DNA from: Melitaea cinxia | Lineage: Eukaryota; Arthropoda; Insecta; Lepidoptera; Nymphalidae | DNA: 64,000 bases | Direction: 5' to 3' | NCBI RefSeq assembly: GCF_905220565.1 | Contig: NC_059402.1 | Coordinates: forward strand, 14,819,501-14,883,500 | Shown here: in pieces, positions 32,752-43,705 of the stretch | Numbering within the stretch: the first letter of the stretch is position 1 | Layout: each line of letters opens with the position of its first letter | Notes under the pieces: generated by a model | The model's input: the letters and a program-made list of their open reading frames with translations, nothing else | What the model was told of the DNA's origin: nothing | Database searches by the model: none | Made by a program: the position numbers and the translations under genes

Positions 32752-32985
32752 CTAGCCCGTTGGCGCAGTTTGTAGTGACCCTGCTTTCTGCTCCGAGGGT
32801 TGTGGGTTCGATTCCCACCCCGAGTCTGGGTGTAATATAAATATTTATTTATATATTTATATATGTATTATTTATAAGTATGTTTATCGAAAAAAAATAT
32901 GTAGCTATATACCAGTCGGCTGTAACCTGCAACACAAGCATTAAGTTGCTTACTTTAGGAACAGACGACCGTGTGTGTATTGTGT
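32752..32985 (+). mobile_element. SINE-B, full length
   Basis: A-box region CCGTTGGCGCAGTTTGTAGT and B-box GGGTTCGATTCCCACC form a pol III-type promoter in a tRNA-related head. This is followed by CCCGAGTCTGGGTGTAATAT, an AT-rich body and ACGACCGTGTGTGTATTGTG at the end. It is very close in sequence to the copy at 43467-43705. Confidence 0.85.
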
Positions 32986-33189
32986 AAAAAAAAAAACACA
33001 GTTTTAACTAATTTTAACTAAGTGACATAATTTTTCAAGAGCAAAATTTTATTTCTAGGTCAAAAGTAGTAAAAGCAAAGAAAGCCGTAACAATACTTTC
33101 TCAATTTTTTTTTGTCGGTGTTAATGTATTTGATGTTAGCTGTAAGTTTTTGTTTTATTGCAGAGTTTGTCTGTTTTTGTGTTTTTTTG

Positions 33190-33445
33190 TGTGATGATGA
33201 AATTTAAATGTGACCACATGATAAACATCGGCTTTCGATTAAATTAAAAATCATCAAAATCGGTACACCCAGTAAAAAGTTATGCGGATTTTCGAGGGTT
33301 TCCCTCGATTTACCTGGGATCCCATCATCAGATCCTGGTTTCCTTATCATGGTATCACACTTAGGATATCTCCTTTCCAAAAAAAAATATCAAAATCGGT
33401 TCGTAAATGACGAAGTTATCCTCGAACATACATACATAAAAAAAT

Positions 33446-33510
<65 letters not shown>

Positions 33511-33553
33511 TCGAATTGAGTAACATCCTCCATTTTTGAAGTCGACTATAAAT
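33190..33553 (-). mobile_element. Family E repeat with (AT)n expansion
   Basis: A minus-strand copy retaining the GATGAGATCC-type core (GGGATCCCATCATCAGATCC) and a degenerate terminus GAAGTCGACTATAA. An (AT)n tract of about 60 bp (33449-33509) sits where the other copies have a short T- or AT-run. Confidence 0.7.
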
Positions 33554-33903
33554 CAAAATCAAAAATATTTTTATTCAAATAGGCTTCAAAAGCACTTCGA
33601 TCATCATTTTAAAAATAGAACTGGCATGTTAAAGATATGATCTATATTTAAAATACTTTTAATATAACATACTCTTTGTCCTTCATGCCATATGCCTAAT
33701 AATATATTGGTCTATAATCTGGGGTCCAAAGAAACCATTGTCAGGATTTACTGAAACATTAGTCGTCCGAGTTAATACAGCTGAATATGCGACGTCCATT
33801 TTCACAGATTAAGGGGATTTTAAAATGACACTGTGAAAATTTATTCATTTTCTTATAAATGTTAAAAATACCTATGTGGAAAGTTCTTTGTAAATTAAAA
33901 AAA

Positions 33904-34525
33904 TAATTGTGTTTGCTCGCAAACGAAAAAAAAACCGACTTCAATTACATCGACAAGTAATAAATACAACGTAGATCGACGAAAAAATAGTCAAGCAACT
34001 ACGCGTTATCAAAGATTACTCAAAAAGTAGTTATCAGATCTCGATAAAATTTATATGTGACCACATGATAAACATCAGCTTTCGATTAAATTAAAAATTA
34101 TCAAAATCGGTACACCTAGTAAAAAGTTATTACGGATTTTCGAGAGTTTCCCTCGATTTCTCTAGGATCCCATCATCAGATCCTGGTTTCCTTATCACGG
34201 TACCAAACTAGGGATATCTCCTTTCCAACAATAAAAGAATTATCAAAATCGGTACATCCAGTAGAAAGTTATGCGGTATAATACAACGTAGGTCGACGAA
34301 AAAAGCGTCAAGTAAAAACGCATTATTAGATATAACTCGAAAAGTAGATGTTAGATCTCAAATAAATTTAAATGGGACCAATTGGCACACACCACCTTTC
34401 GATTAAAATAAAATTTGTCGAAATCGGTCTACCCGGTCAAAAGTTCTGATGTAACATACATTAAAAAAAAAAAAAAATACAGTCGAATTGAGAACCTCCT
34501 CCTTTTTTGGAAGTCGGTTAAAAAT
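33904..34525 (-). mobile_element. Family E repeat, long form
   Basis: Spans AATTGTGTTTGCTCGCAAAC to CTTTTTTGGAAGTCGGTTAA. It contains both the core (GGTACCAAACTAGGGATATC) and the additional left module (GACCAATTGGCACACACCAC). It is closely similar to the plus-strand copy at 38661-39289 over its whole length. Confidence 0.8.
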
Positions 34526-34952
34526 TGTGGTGACAAGTTAGAAAAATGAAAATTTCTATTTAAATTCTATGTGATTTGAATGTTTGACTCATGATTTGAA
34601 TGTGTGTCCGATGATTATGATAAATAGGTCATTTAGATATTCATCATAGCCTGGACTGTATTTTAGCTGTGTTTTTGGTTCGTGTTAAAAGATTAAATGT
34701 ATTAACAAAGGATTTTGTCCTAATGGGTCGCTGAGTGAAAGGCGTTATTAACCTATATTTATTAAGCTTTTAAAGTATTGTCCTTGCTATCATATGCGTT
34801 GGATTAACTCAATAAAATAGAAGGGTATATTCAAAGATAGTCATCATCTACAGGTTCTATTATCTGTACTAATAACTACCCAAACAAGCTACATAAAATC
34901 TGGGTGAAACATAAACATCTCGTGTATCTTTATCGTAATATTCACAATATGC
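34526..34952. other. AT-rich stretch without recognised feature
   Basis: Nothing identifiable. Confidence 0.45.
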
Positions 34953-35320
34953 TGTTTAATATTTTCATGTACGCAGCTTCAAAATTAAAGTTTCAATATA
35001 TAGTATATGTTTTATCTTTCATTCGCATTTCTATTCTAACATAAAATTAATTTAATTTCTTCATTATATGTGTAATATATTCAAAATATTATTATGATTA
35101 CTTGTAACTCATTCATATTTTCCAGTCTCATTGTCATTCAATTTGTGCTGACATTGATATATTCTTTCCCACAAAATTTTGAAAATTATAAATTCGATAT
35201 CCAGATCTAGATTCACATTTTTATGTGAAAACTATTTTCAAGTTTCCAGTGGAACCTAAGGAACACTCGACAAAGTGAGGTAATGTGTTTACGTTTGAAA
35301 GGGCGAACGATTTTACGAGA
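34953..35320 (+). repeat. Uninterrupted copy of the duplicated segment
   Basis: It matches 21507-21600 joined to 24347-24612, i.e. it lacks the 2.75-kb repeat block. Both copies contain TATTTTCCAGTCTCATT and GACAAAGTGAGGTAATGTGT. The function is unknown; it may be a dispersed repeat or a small segmental duplication. Confidence 0.78.
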
Positions 35321-35496
35321 GTTACAAAACGCTACCGTTATATTTATTTAAGTAATGGTAGTTTTACGGGTTTAGCTTCGAAATTGCTTTCGAACGTTAG
35401 AGTAAGAACAAACCTTGGTCTAACTTTTGAATCGAACGATAGAATAATCTCGAACTTAGTATAGTTAGAACATTGTTTGTTTGAACTACATTTATA

Positions 35497-35697
35497 TCTA
35501 ATATATAAAATTCTCGAGTCGCGGTGTTTGTAGTTCTCCTCCGAAACGGCTTGACCGATTCTCATGAAATTTTGTGTGCATACTGGGTAGGTCTGAGAAT
35601 CGAACAACATCTATTTTTCATCCCCCTAATTTGTAAGGGGGGGGAATAAGGGGGTTAGTAACATATATGGCAAAACAACGCTTGCGGGGTCAGCTAG
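35497..35697 (+). mobile_element. Helitron-like element, full-length non-autonomous
   Basis: It starts TCTAATATATAAAATTCTCG after an A and ends GGCAAAACAACGCTTGCGGG followed by GTCAGCTAG and T. The short hairpin GCAAA...CTTGC lies before the terminus. Internally it carries CGAAACGGCTTGACCGATTC. Confidence 0.85.
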
Positions 35698-36354
35698 TTA
35701 CTGTATAACATTAAAGGTTAACGATTGATAACGATTTTCTAAATAATCGTGGTGTCATAACACTAACCACTTTTTTAAATTTTATATTTTTAGGTTAATG
35801 TTTAGTCATATCACATCACAAAATAAATTCTTTTGAATCTCATTTCAGTCAAAATCACTTAAGTTCAGGTAACTTAAGCCATATTCATTCAGTTTCAATA
35901 TTACTTGGACGGATGGCAGCATTTGGTATAAAATATAATTTAGTTTACACTGACTATCTGTTACTTCTTTGCATTGACATTTTGACTTTCATCCCCGTCA
36001 CGAGGGAGAATGTACGTAATTTCGTGATAATAAAATTGGATGTCTGTAAAGTTGGTTTACGGACGATAGTTTAACGTGACAACGTATAACAAAACATCTC
36101 CTCGGACGCTTGGGCCAATCGAGTTGAAGAGAGATAGATCCGGCGCAAGCGTACAATGAGCGCAACGGGACAACGAGTCATCCTTTTTTGTGCATGCAGC
36201 CGGCGTTCATCGATTTATTAGACGTTGACACGTCAAAATATTTAGTATCTTAGCTTTAAAACTCAAATCATATTTGTTTAGGCGTGATCTACGAATACGA
36301 TAGACTGATTGACAGACACATGATATGAAAAAATATATGTACTGTTGTGGCTTC
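35698..36354. other. Unassigned stretch
   Basis: GC-richer island at 36085-36225 (GATCCGGCGCAAGCGTACAA, GCAGCCGGCGTTCATCG) of unknown origin; the rest is AT-rich. Confidence 0.35.
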
Positions 36355-36545
36355 TTTTGGTGCTGGTGCGCAGCGCTGGTGCTGTTTGCAGTGACCTTGC
36401 TTTCTGTTCCGGGGGTTGTGTGTTCGATTCAGTTGTTGTGTTGGAGTGGGTTCACCTTAAGCTGGATGTGACATATGTATTTATTTACGTAAGTATTATT
36501 TAAATGCATTACAACAAACAACCGTGTGTGTATGTAATAGATAGA
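36355..36545 (+). mobile_element. SINE-B, diverged
   Basis: GTGACCTTGCTTTCTGTTCC and a damaged B-box GTGTTCGATTCAG, then ACAACCGTGTGTGTATGT. An old copy. Confidence 0.5.
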
Positions 36546-37248
36546 TAAATGTTGTAAATGCACGAAATCTGACCATAAATATATATTTAATTTTTAATTT
36601 AAGTTCTTAAAAAAACACACACACACGCAAAAACAGTTTTTTGATAGACAAAAAGCAATTTCAATGAAGATGATACCGAAAAAATATGATATAGTGCGAC
36701 AAAGTTATGAAGTTTAACGAAGGTCTATACTGTAATTAGTACCACATAACATGTCAAATGTGCGACCCGATGTCCTCAAAGTTATGTTTCACAAGGTTAA
36801 AATTAATTTCGCTAAGTATTTCACATCTGACGTCTCGACAATTATATATTGGCGACCTTTGAAATGCCACCGTTGAATAATCTATTTGAGTTTATGTACA
36901 AATTTTGTATATCTACACATATATATAAGAGCCAAAAGTAAGTAAATTAATAGCTAAACGTATGTACGCGCATAATTTCCAAATCATACGATACCAAATT
37001 GAATCATACTTTTTTGGGTATATTATTTTCAGAGCAAAGATAATATGAAATGAAATTTAAAAAGAATCAATCAATATAGTTACGATAAAAAAGATGGCAG
37101 TGTATTGACAATGAGAAGGGGAGAAGGCATGTGTGACATGATTTTTATTTTTAAAGGATAATTAATTGTAGAAAAATAGTTTAGCTACAATTAGTACACT
37201 CATCACTGGTGTACAGAAAAAATATGAGTTTTTAAACTTTTAATATTA
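36546..37248. other. AT-rich stretch without recognised feature
   Basis: Nothing identifiable. Confidence 0.45.
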
Positions 37249-37285
37249 CTAGTGGTCGCCCCGTGGTCGAAATTCGACCATTATT
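37249..37285 (-). mobile_element. Helitron 3' terminus, target of a LINE insertion
   Basis: The minus strand reads TGGTCGAATTTCGACCA (8-bp-armed hairpin), then CGGGGCGACCACTAG and T, the expected Helitron 3' hairpin plus CTAGT. The element would continue beyond the LINE, from 38547 rightwards. Confidence 0.6.
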
Positions 37286-38538
37286 CTTCTTCTTCTTAGT
37301 CGCACACTCTTGTCAGAGTGGTCGTGGTTGCGCTGACGAGGTACATAGTGGGGTGTTTGGTGGGTCGATAATTTTTTCGAGGGTAGCTCTCCTGGCGATG
37401 TGCTTCCATTTCCCTCTGTTGGAGGCGTCGCGAGTACACTGGATCATGGTGGACTTAGTAGCCCTTGTGATGACGTCTGTCCAGCGGGTTGACGTTCGAC
37501 CGCGTGCTCTCTTGCCTTCCACCTGGCCCTGCACCACTAGTTTCTCCATCGAGTTTTCATTTCTAGAGATGTGCCCAAAGAACTTCAGTATTCGCAGTTG
37601 TACAGTTGATGATAGTCTGTCTTTGATACGAAGTTCTCTGAGGATGGATACGTTGGTGCGAAACGCCGTCCACGGGATCTTTAGGACGCGCCTCCAGCAC
37701 CACATCTCTAATGCATCGATTTGACGGCGATCCTGCAGTTTCAGAGACTAAGTTTCGGCTCCATAGAGAAAGATTGGAAACACAAGGCATTTCATCAGCC
37801 TGACTTTAGTCTTCTTGGTGATCCTTCTGTCTCTCCAAATCTTTCCCAGTCGTTCCACAGCAGACCTGGTCATGGCGCACCTTCGCCTTATTTCGTCGCC
37901 ACATCCTCCAGTACTTGATATAGTGGAGCCGAGGTAAATATCGTTCTGTACCACTTCGATTAGCTATTTTGTGTACATTGCTTCCACTTTGTTCAGCCCG
38001 GTCCACTATCATCATCTTCGCCTTGTCTCGGTTGATAGCAAGTCCGAATTGGAGGCTGATATTTTCTAGACGGGTCAAAAGATTTTCAATGTCTTCTCTA
38101 ATCTGTGCGAGAAGGGCAGTGTCGTCAGCGTATCTAAGGTTATTTATCACGTGTCCCCCAACCGATATTCCTTTGTTCCAACCTTCCAAGACAATACGCA
38201 TAATGTACTCTGTGTAGGTGTTAAAGAGTAATGGCGATAAGATGCATCCTTGTCGTACACCGGCCTCAGTCTTAAAATTACTTGAAAGGGTATCATCCAC
38301 TTTTACCGCTACAGTACCATCTTCATACAGCCTCCTCAACAGAACTATTAGATGTTGCGGTACACCCATTTCTGCAAGTATTGTCTGCAAGGTGTGTCCA
38401 TATGACCGTATCAAATGCTTTGCGAAAGTCCACAAAGCAGATGTAAAGGGTTGTATTGAATTCTCTGGCCTTCTCAATAATCTGACGCAATATAGGAATT
38501 TGTTCGCGAGTGCCTCTTCCTTTAACAAATCCGGCTTG
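37286..38538 (-). mobile_element. 5'-truncated RTE-type LINE
   Basis: The insertion is bounded by an 8-bp repeat CCATTATT (37278-37285 and 38539-38546) and ends in a (GAA)n tail on the minus strand (37286-37298). It retains the reverse transcriptase palm and C-terminal region only. Confidence 0.78.
37313..38538 (-). pseudogene. RTE-type reverse transcriptase, frameshifted
   Basis: The reading starts inside the RT at AGFVKGRGTREQIPIL and FVDFRKAFDTV (motif A, about 38430-38540). It shifts frame just after motif A. It continues with GVRQGCILSPLLFN (motif B), LRYADDTALLAQ (motif C with Asp pair) and GLAINRDKAKMM. It shifts again around 37950, then gives YLGSTISSTGGCGDEIRRR and FLYGAET, and after another break the C-terminal block WRRVLKIPWTAFRTN ... 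ILKFFGHISRNENSMEKLV ... RGRTSTRWTD. At least three breaks make it non-functional. The motif wording is typical of the RTE clade. Confidence 0.82.
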
Positions 38539-38660
38539 CCATTATTACTTAATTTATAATCTATTTTCAATTTGACTACAGACTTTAACAATACACAAAA
38601 TAGTATATATGCGTGTGTGTGTCAAATACATTTAGTTAGGTAGTGTGTGTAATGTTTTTT

Positions 38661-38700
38661 TTAACCGACTTCCAAAAAAGGAGGAGGTTCTCAATTCGAC

Positions 38701-38740
<40 letters not shown>

Positions 38741-39289
38741 ATGTTACCTCAGAACTTTTGACCGGGTAGACCGATTTCGACAAATTTTGTTTTAATCGAA
38801 AGGTGGTGTGTGCCAATTGGTCCCATTTAAATTTATTTGAGATCTAACAACTACTTTTCGAGTTATATCCAATAATGCGTTTTTACTTGACGCTTTTTTC
38901 GTCGACCTACGTTGTATTATACCACATAACTTTCTACTGGATGTACCGATTTTGATAATTCTTTTTTTGTTGGAAAGGGGATATCCCTAGTTTAGTACCA
39001 TGATAAGGAAACCAGGATCTGATGATGGGATCCCAGAGAAATCGAGGGAAACTCTCGAAAATCCGCAATAACTTTTTACTGGGTGTACCGATTTTGATAA
39101 TTTTTAATTTAATCGAAAGCTGATGTTTATCATGTGGTCACATATAAATTTTATCGAGATCTGATAACTAGTTTTTGAGTAATCTTTGATAACGCGTAGT
39201 TGCTTGACTATTTTTTCGTCGATCTGCGTTGTATTACTTGTCGATGTAATTGAAGTCGGTTTTTTTTCGTTTGCGCGCAAACACAATTA
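38661..39289 (+). mobile_element. Family E repeat, long form
   Basis: From TTAACCGACTTCCAAAAAAG to GTTTGCGCGCAAACACAATT. A T tract of about 33 lies near the left end. The left module (TTTTAATCGAAAGGTGGTGT ... GTCGACCTACGTTGTATTAT) is a diverged direct repeat of the right module (TTTAATCGAAAGCTGATGTT ... GTCGATCTGCGTTGTATTAC). It terminates next to a GTTTGCGCGCAAAC palindrome. Confidence 0.8.
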
Positions 39290-39480
39290 TTTTTATTGAT
39301 TTAATGTATTTTTACGCATAATTTTAAAAATATATTAACATTCCGCACTCTTCCTCTATATAAACTATAAGTGTGCGCATACTCCTCCGTCCGCGCAATT
39401 TTCGTAAAAAAATGTCATTCTTTTTTGTACGCTTGCTATGTGTGCGTGTTCTTACAAACATATAGATGTTATAATATCTG

Positions 39481-39715
39481 CGATTTTATTTTTGTGTTAC
39501 CCACACATTAGGAATTCTAAACATTTTTGGATATCATATCAAAAATTGACTCGATTGATTTGATTGTGGTCAATCATATCAAAAATTTCGATCTAGCGGG
39601 TACATCGTTCCATAGCTTAATTGGCTAGAGCGCCGACACGGTCAGTCGGAGACGCGGGTTCGAACCTCGCTGGAGCGGTCGATTTTTGATATGATATTCG
39701 AAAATATATAGATGT
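39481..39715 (+). mobile_element. tRNA-containing foldback cassette, copy 2
   Basis: Arms ATCATATCAAAAAT (about 39573-39586) and ATTTTTGATATGAT (about 39682-39695) bracket the tRNA-like gene. Upstream lies an inverted copy of the outer flank (GTGTTACCCACACATTAGGA), giving a palindromic whole. Confidence 0.75.
39606..39678 (+). tRNA. tRNA-like gene, apparent anticodon GGT, repeat-borne
   Basis: Same cloverleaf as at 13380-13452, with one T-stem change (GCGGG/CTCGC, G-T pair). Internal promoter boxes TAGCTTAATTGGCTAGAG and GGTTCGAAC are retained. Loop ACGGTCA with C33, so translation function is doubtful. Confidence 0.55.
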
Positions 39716-41153
39716 TATTATAGTAAGTATATATTGATACGGCAAACGCTTCAATAACAATATAGTTGTCCTTACCGCTTGAATGTGAATATAAATTAGA
39801 AAAAAAAAATATTGTTTTGAATTTGGAACAATACAAAATTAACATGGTTAAACTGATTTAAAATAGTGTAGTGATTATTAAGTAATGTTGTGAATAATGT
39901 ATAGTGACGCAACAGCATTGTGTGGCAAGATGCTTTTCAGGATTTATACTTCAACTGTAATTTACTCATTGTCCTTGTATTTTTTGCTTGATTATATTAA
40001 ACCTAAGCTTAGCCAGTTTTTTTCGAAACGTATAGCAGAGTTCATATAACTAGTACTGATGTCTAGGTGCAGGATTTACAATTCTCTATGAGTTTGACCG
40101 TTGCTTTAGGTTGTACATTATTAATCAGTTAAGTGTTATTATTTCATACATATGATTCTTCTATATATGAAATAAATATAGCATCTAAGACTGAAGATTG
40201 ATAACGCACCATCGTAAAATAAGCTTAATCGCTCTCTTAGACCGTTTGATGGAAGCGTGTATACATTACAACGACACCGGGGGTATATAGTTTGAGATTA
40301 ATGACGTCATTTGTATAGTATAGATTCTGTATTTATCTTGAAATATATCTTTTGTCGTTACAAATAAGGGCGAGGTAATTGCTTAACAGTAACATATATA
40401 GGAGAAACGCTATTCTGTGGTTTTGCCAAGTTTCGAGATTAAGCGTTTATGGGTTTTGTGTGTTGAATTACTTATGTAATGTTTTGAAATGCTGTTTAAA
40501 ATTATGGGTTAATGAGTTACGAGATCGTTTATATGTTCTGTTGATACTTAATTAATCATTATAGTCATGTGATGATGATGTTTTTATTAATTAAAAACAC
40601 TCTTACGCAGTGATAGCCGTTCTGGTGAAGTGATGAAAATTCTATTACGGTTGGTTAGAAAATTGTAATTAGGTGATTAAGTTTCAAACCATTATATTAA
40701 CAGCCTAGCAATTAAACATTTAAGGGTTGTATCAAATAAATTCTGTAATTTTCTAAATTTGAACACATAAAAATAATAAAACAGAAGTGTTCGTACGTTG
40801 CTTTGTTTACTTGAAGACAAACTATATTATCTAATACAAAATCTTCGAAAAAATAACCATTTAATTTATAATAACTACAATAAATAATAATAAGTTACTA
40901 CTTTCTTCTATATTGCCCCTAAGATCTAATAACGACTAAGAGCTAAGTAGGTAATAAGCGATCCTCGGCTTATGCAATATTGCAAATTTGCTCTGTACAA
41001 CTCGCACTTCTCACAGAGCGTAACAAACTAAATAATATTAGACAGACTATTGTACTGTAACAGCCTTACTTGTCGCAAATTATAGAATTTGTAATAATTA
41101 GCGACGTTTATTGCTTGATTATCAAGTATTAAATTACGGAAAGTTACAGTTTC
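39716..41153. other. AT-rich stretch without recognised gene
   Basis: No protein-like ORF and no repeat terminus recognised over 1.4 kb. Confidence 0.45.
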
Positions 41154-41546
41154 TCACACACACACACACACACATCAGCCTATCGCAGTCCACTGCTGGA
41201 TATAGGACTCCCCAAGTTCGCGCCAGACATCCTGGTCTTCCGCAATCCTCATCCAGCCTACACCGCCGTTTAAAGTCGCTCAACGTGCAATGGAACGGGC
41301 TTTGCTTGGGGTTTCTATCAAAGACAGGATTAGAAATGAGACTATTCGCGAGAGGACGAAAGTAACCGACGTAGCCCACAGAATTAGCAAGTTGAAGTGG
41401 CAGTGGGCTGGTCATCTGTGTCGCAGGACCGATGGCCGTTGGATTAGACGGGTCCTGGAGTGGAGACCCCTTCTTGGCAAACGCAGTGTGGGACGTCCTC
41501 CGGCCCGTTGGACCGACGATCTACAGATTATCACTACTCAAAATTC
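41154..41546 (+). mobile_element. RTE-type LINE fragment with inverted 3' end
   Basis: The left part (41154-41274) is minus-strand: (TG)n microsatellite, ATAGGCTGAT tail and the C-terminal codons MRIAEDQDVW ... QQWTAIG. The right part (41281-41546) is plus-strand coding upstream of that C-terminus: ALLGVSIKDRIRNETIRER, TDVAHRISKLKWQWAGHLC and GKRSVGRPPARWTDDL. One piece is inverted relative to the other, with the junction at GTCGCTCAACGTGCAATGGA as at 9.24 kb. Confidence 0.8.
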
Positions 41547-42450
41547 CTGATAAAATTACGAAAAACTTTTGAAGAGTCGAAAAAAAAACAATTTAATTTA
41601 AATAAGTTATTTGTATAGGTATTATTAATATAATGGGTTCCACAATACAAAGGGCTCTTTACCACTAAAAGTATTTGTGACGTTTATAAAGCAATTAACT
41701 CACACTATGTCAAGATCTTAGCCATAATAAAAATACTGAAGTCCAAACCAAATCGTAATGTTGGGAATTATTCATTCGCAGAACCCAAAAAACATATGTA
41801 CACATAAATATATTTGTAATTTAATAAAGTCATGTAAGGTTGCATGTGTTTTGTTACTAAGAATATTTAAGGCGAAGAATGTGCAAAGGAAATTCTGCAG
41901 TAAACAGCACATTTTCATTTTCACGTATTAAACCTTGAGGCGAATATTAGGCGGTTCTTGCGAATAACATTCCAAGTTAACATTTTGTTTCAACGCTGGT
42001 GTTTAGCGAAAAATGTTTCAGGTATTTTGAGCTTGATTATACAAAATCCAAGTTTAGTACTATTTTCGTTGATACATAGGTATAGCAGAGTTTATATTTC
42101 AAATGGAAACTGATGTAGCCAATATGTTAAGTAGTAACTAAATGATGTGAATTACTTTACGTGCTAAGTTAAATTCGTATTAAATATTTTTGTTATACTG
42201 CAAATAAGGTTTCGTTGGACAAAATTGCAAAGCCATAGTAATAAAAAAATAAAACGTAAAGGATTTTTTTCTGTGGAACCATTATTATTATTTTTTTGTG
42301 GAAATTTTAATGGAACACTTTTGGAGGTCAACTATTTGCTGTAAGACACTAATGTAATACAGAGAGAATAGTCGGCTTGAGTCGATTCTGACTTTTTATT
42401 CAGTATGTTAGTTAAAATTCTGATATGTATGTAATAATAAATAAATAAAT
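41547..42450. other. AT-rich stretch without recognised feature
   Basis: Nothing identifiable. Confidence 0.45.
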
Positions 42451-42690
42451 ATCTACACAATACACAGACGGTCATGAGTTCCTAAAGTAAGCAACTTAAT
42501 GCTTGTGTTATAGGTAACAGCCGACTGGTATAGTTACATTTTTTTTATTCGATAAACATACTTATAAATAATATAAATATAAAAATAAATATTTATATCA
42601 CACCCAGACTCAAGGTGGGAATCAAACTCACAACCCTCACAGCAGAAAGTAGGGTCACTACAAACTATGCCAAACGGGCTAGTCAAGCAA
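42451..42690 (-). mobile_element. SINE-B
   Basis: In minus orientation: GCCCGTTTGGCATAGTTTGT, B-box-like GTGAGTTTGATTCCCACC, AT-rich body, CAGTCGGCTGTTACCTATAA and ACCGTCTGTGTATTGTG. Moderately diverged. Confidence 0.75.
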
Positions 42691-42959
42691 AAGTCAATGT
42701 AAGCAAGTCTGTCAAAATAAATATTTGAAATGTAACCAAGGAGTGACATTCGCGAATTGTCAGGAGATAACGCGTGCTATGGCAACTTATTTTTGTGTTG
42801 TCTTAACTAAGTTTATTGAAATCAATGATAGAAAACTATAATTGGCCAAAGAGTGGAATTGGACAACCACTTCAATTAGCGGCGGCTTTAACCACTGTTG
42901 TACTGTCAAAACCGGATATCGTCTCCGAACTTTTATAATTCACTTTTAGCACTTGTCAT

Positions 42960-43018
42960 TGGCAAGATCATCGGCGTAAATCTGATGGAGCCATAGTCTC
43001 AAAGGAAGAAGAAGAAAT
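42960..43018 (+). mobile_element. Possible LINE 3' scrap with (GAA)n
   Basis: GGCAAGATCATCGGCGTAAA and AAAGGAAGAAGAAGAAATG look like an RTE-type 3' end with GAA repeats. Very short and tentative. Confidence 0.3.
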
Positions 43019-43042
43019 GTAATCAAAAAACGTATTCATACA

Positions 43043-43310
43043 CTAGTTGTGCCCGCGACTTCGTCCGCGTGGAATTTAACAAAAAAGTTACCGAGTTATA
43101 AAATAAATAAATTTCTAAAATAAAAGTAGCCTAAGTTACTCCTTACTATACCTTCCAGTGAAAATCCCGTCAAAATCGACCCAGCGCCGTTTCAGAGATT
43201 AGCCGGAACAAACAGACAGACAGGCAGAAAAAATTTGTAAAAAATATTATTTTGGTATACGTACCGTGTATACATCCATATACATTTAGTGAAAAGCGGT
43301 TATTTTAATA
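43043..43310 (-). mobile_element. Helitron-like element, 5' end missing
   Basis: The 3' terminus on the minus strand is ACGCGGACGAAGTCGCGGGC followed by ACAACTAG and T. The body matches 44781-45093 until AATAACCGC, after which the copy is truncated. Confidence 0.8.
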
Positions 43311-43466
43311 GCATCACAATTCAAAGAATTCTTTTGAAATGAATCATTTGGGCAAAATAAATCCACCTGCTAAATAAATTCTTCTTGCCTGAGCTAAATG
43401 CCAATAAAAACTTTCGTGTTACTTATAAAGTTATGAAATGTAAATATATATAAGAAACATTTCGAC

Positions 43467-43705
43467 TAGCTCGTTGGCGCAGTTTGTAGTGACCCTGCTT
43501 TCTGCTCCGAGGGTTGTGGGTTCGATTCCCACCCCGAGTCTGGGTGTAATATAAATATTTATTTATATATTTATATATGTATTATTTATAAGTATGTTTA
43601 TCGAAAAAAAAATATGTAGCTATATACCAGTCGGCTGTTACCTATAACACAAGCATTAAGTTGCTTACTTTAGGAACAGACGACCGTGTGTGTTCTGTGT
43701 AAATA
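43467..43705 (+). mobile_element. SINE-B, full length
   Basis: Head TCGTTGGCGCAGTTTGTAGT and B-box GGGTTCGATTCCCACC, AT-rich body, ACCGTGTGTGTTCTGTG end. Only scattered differences from 32752-32985. Confidence 0.85.
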
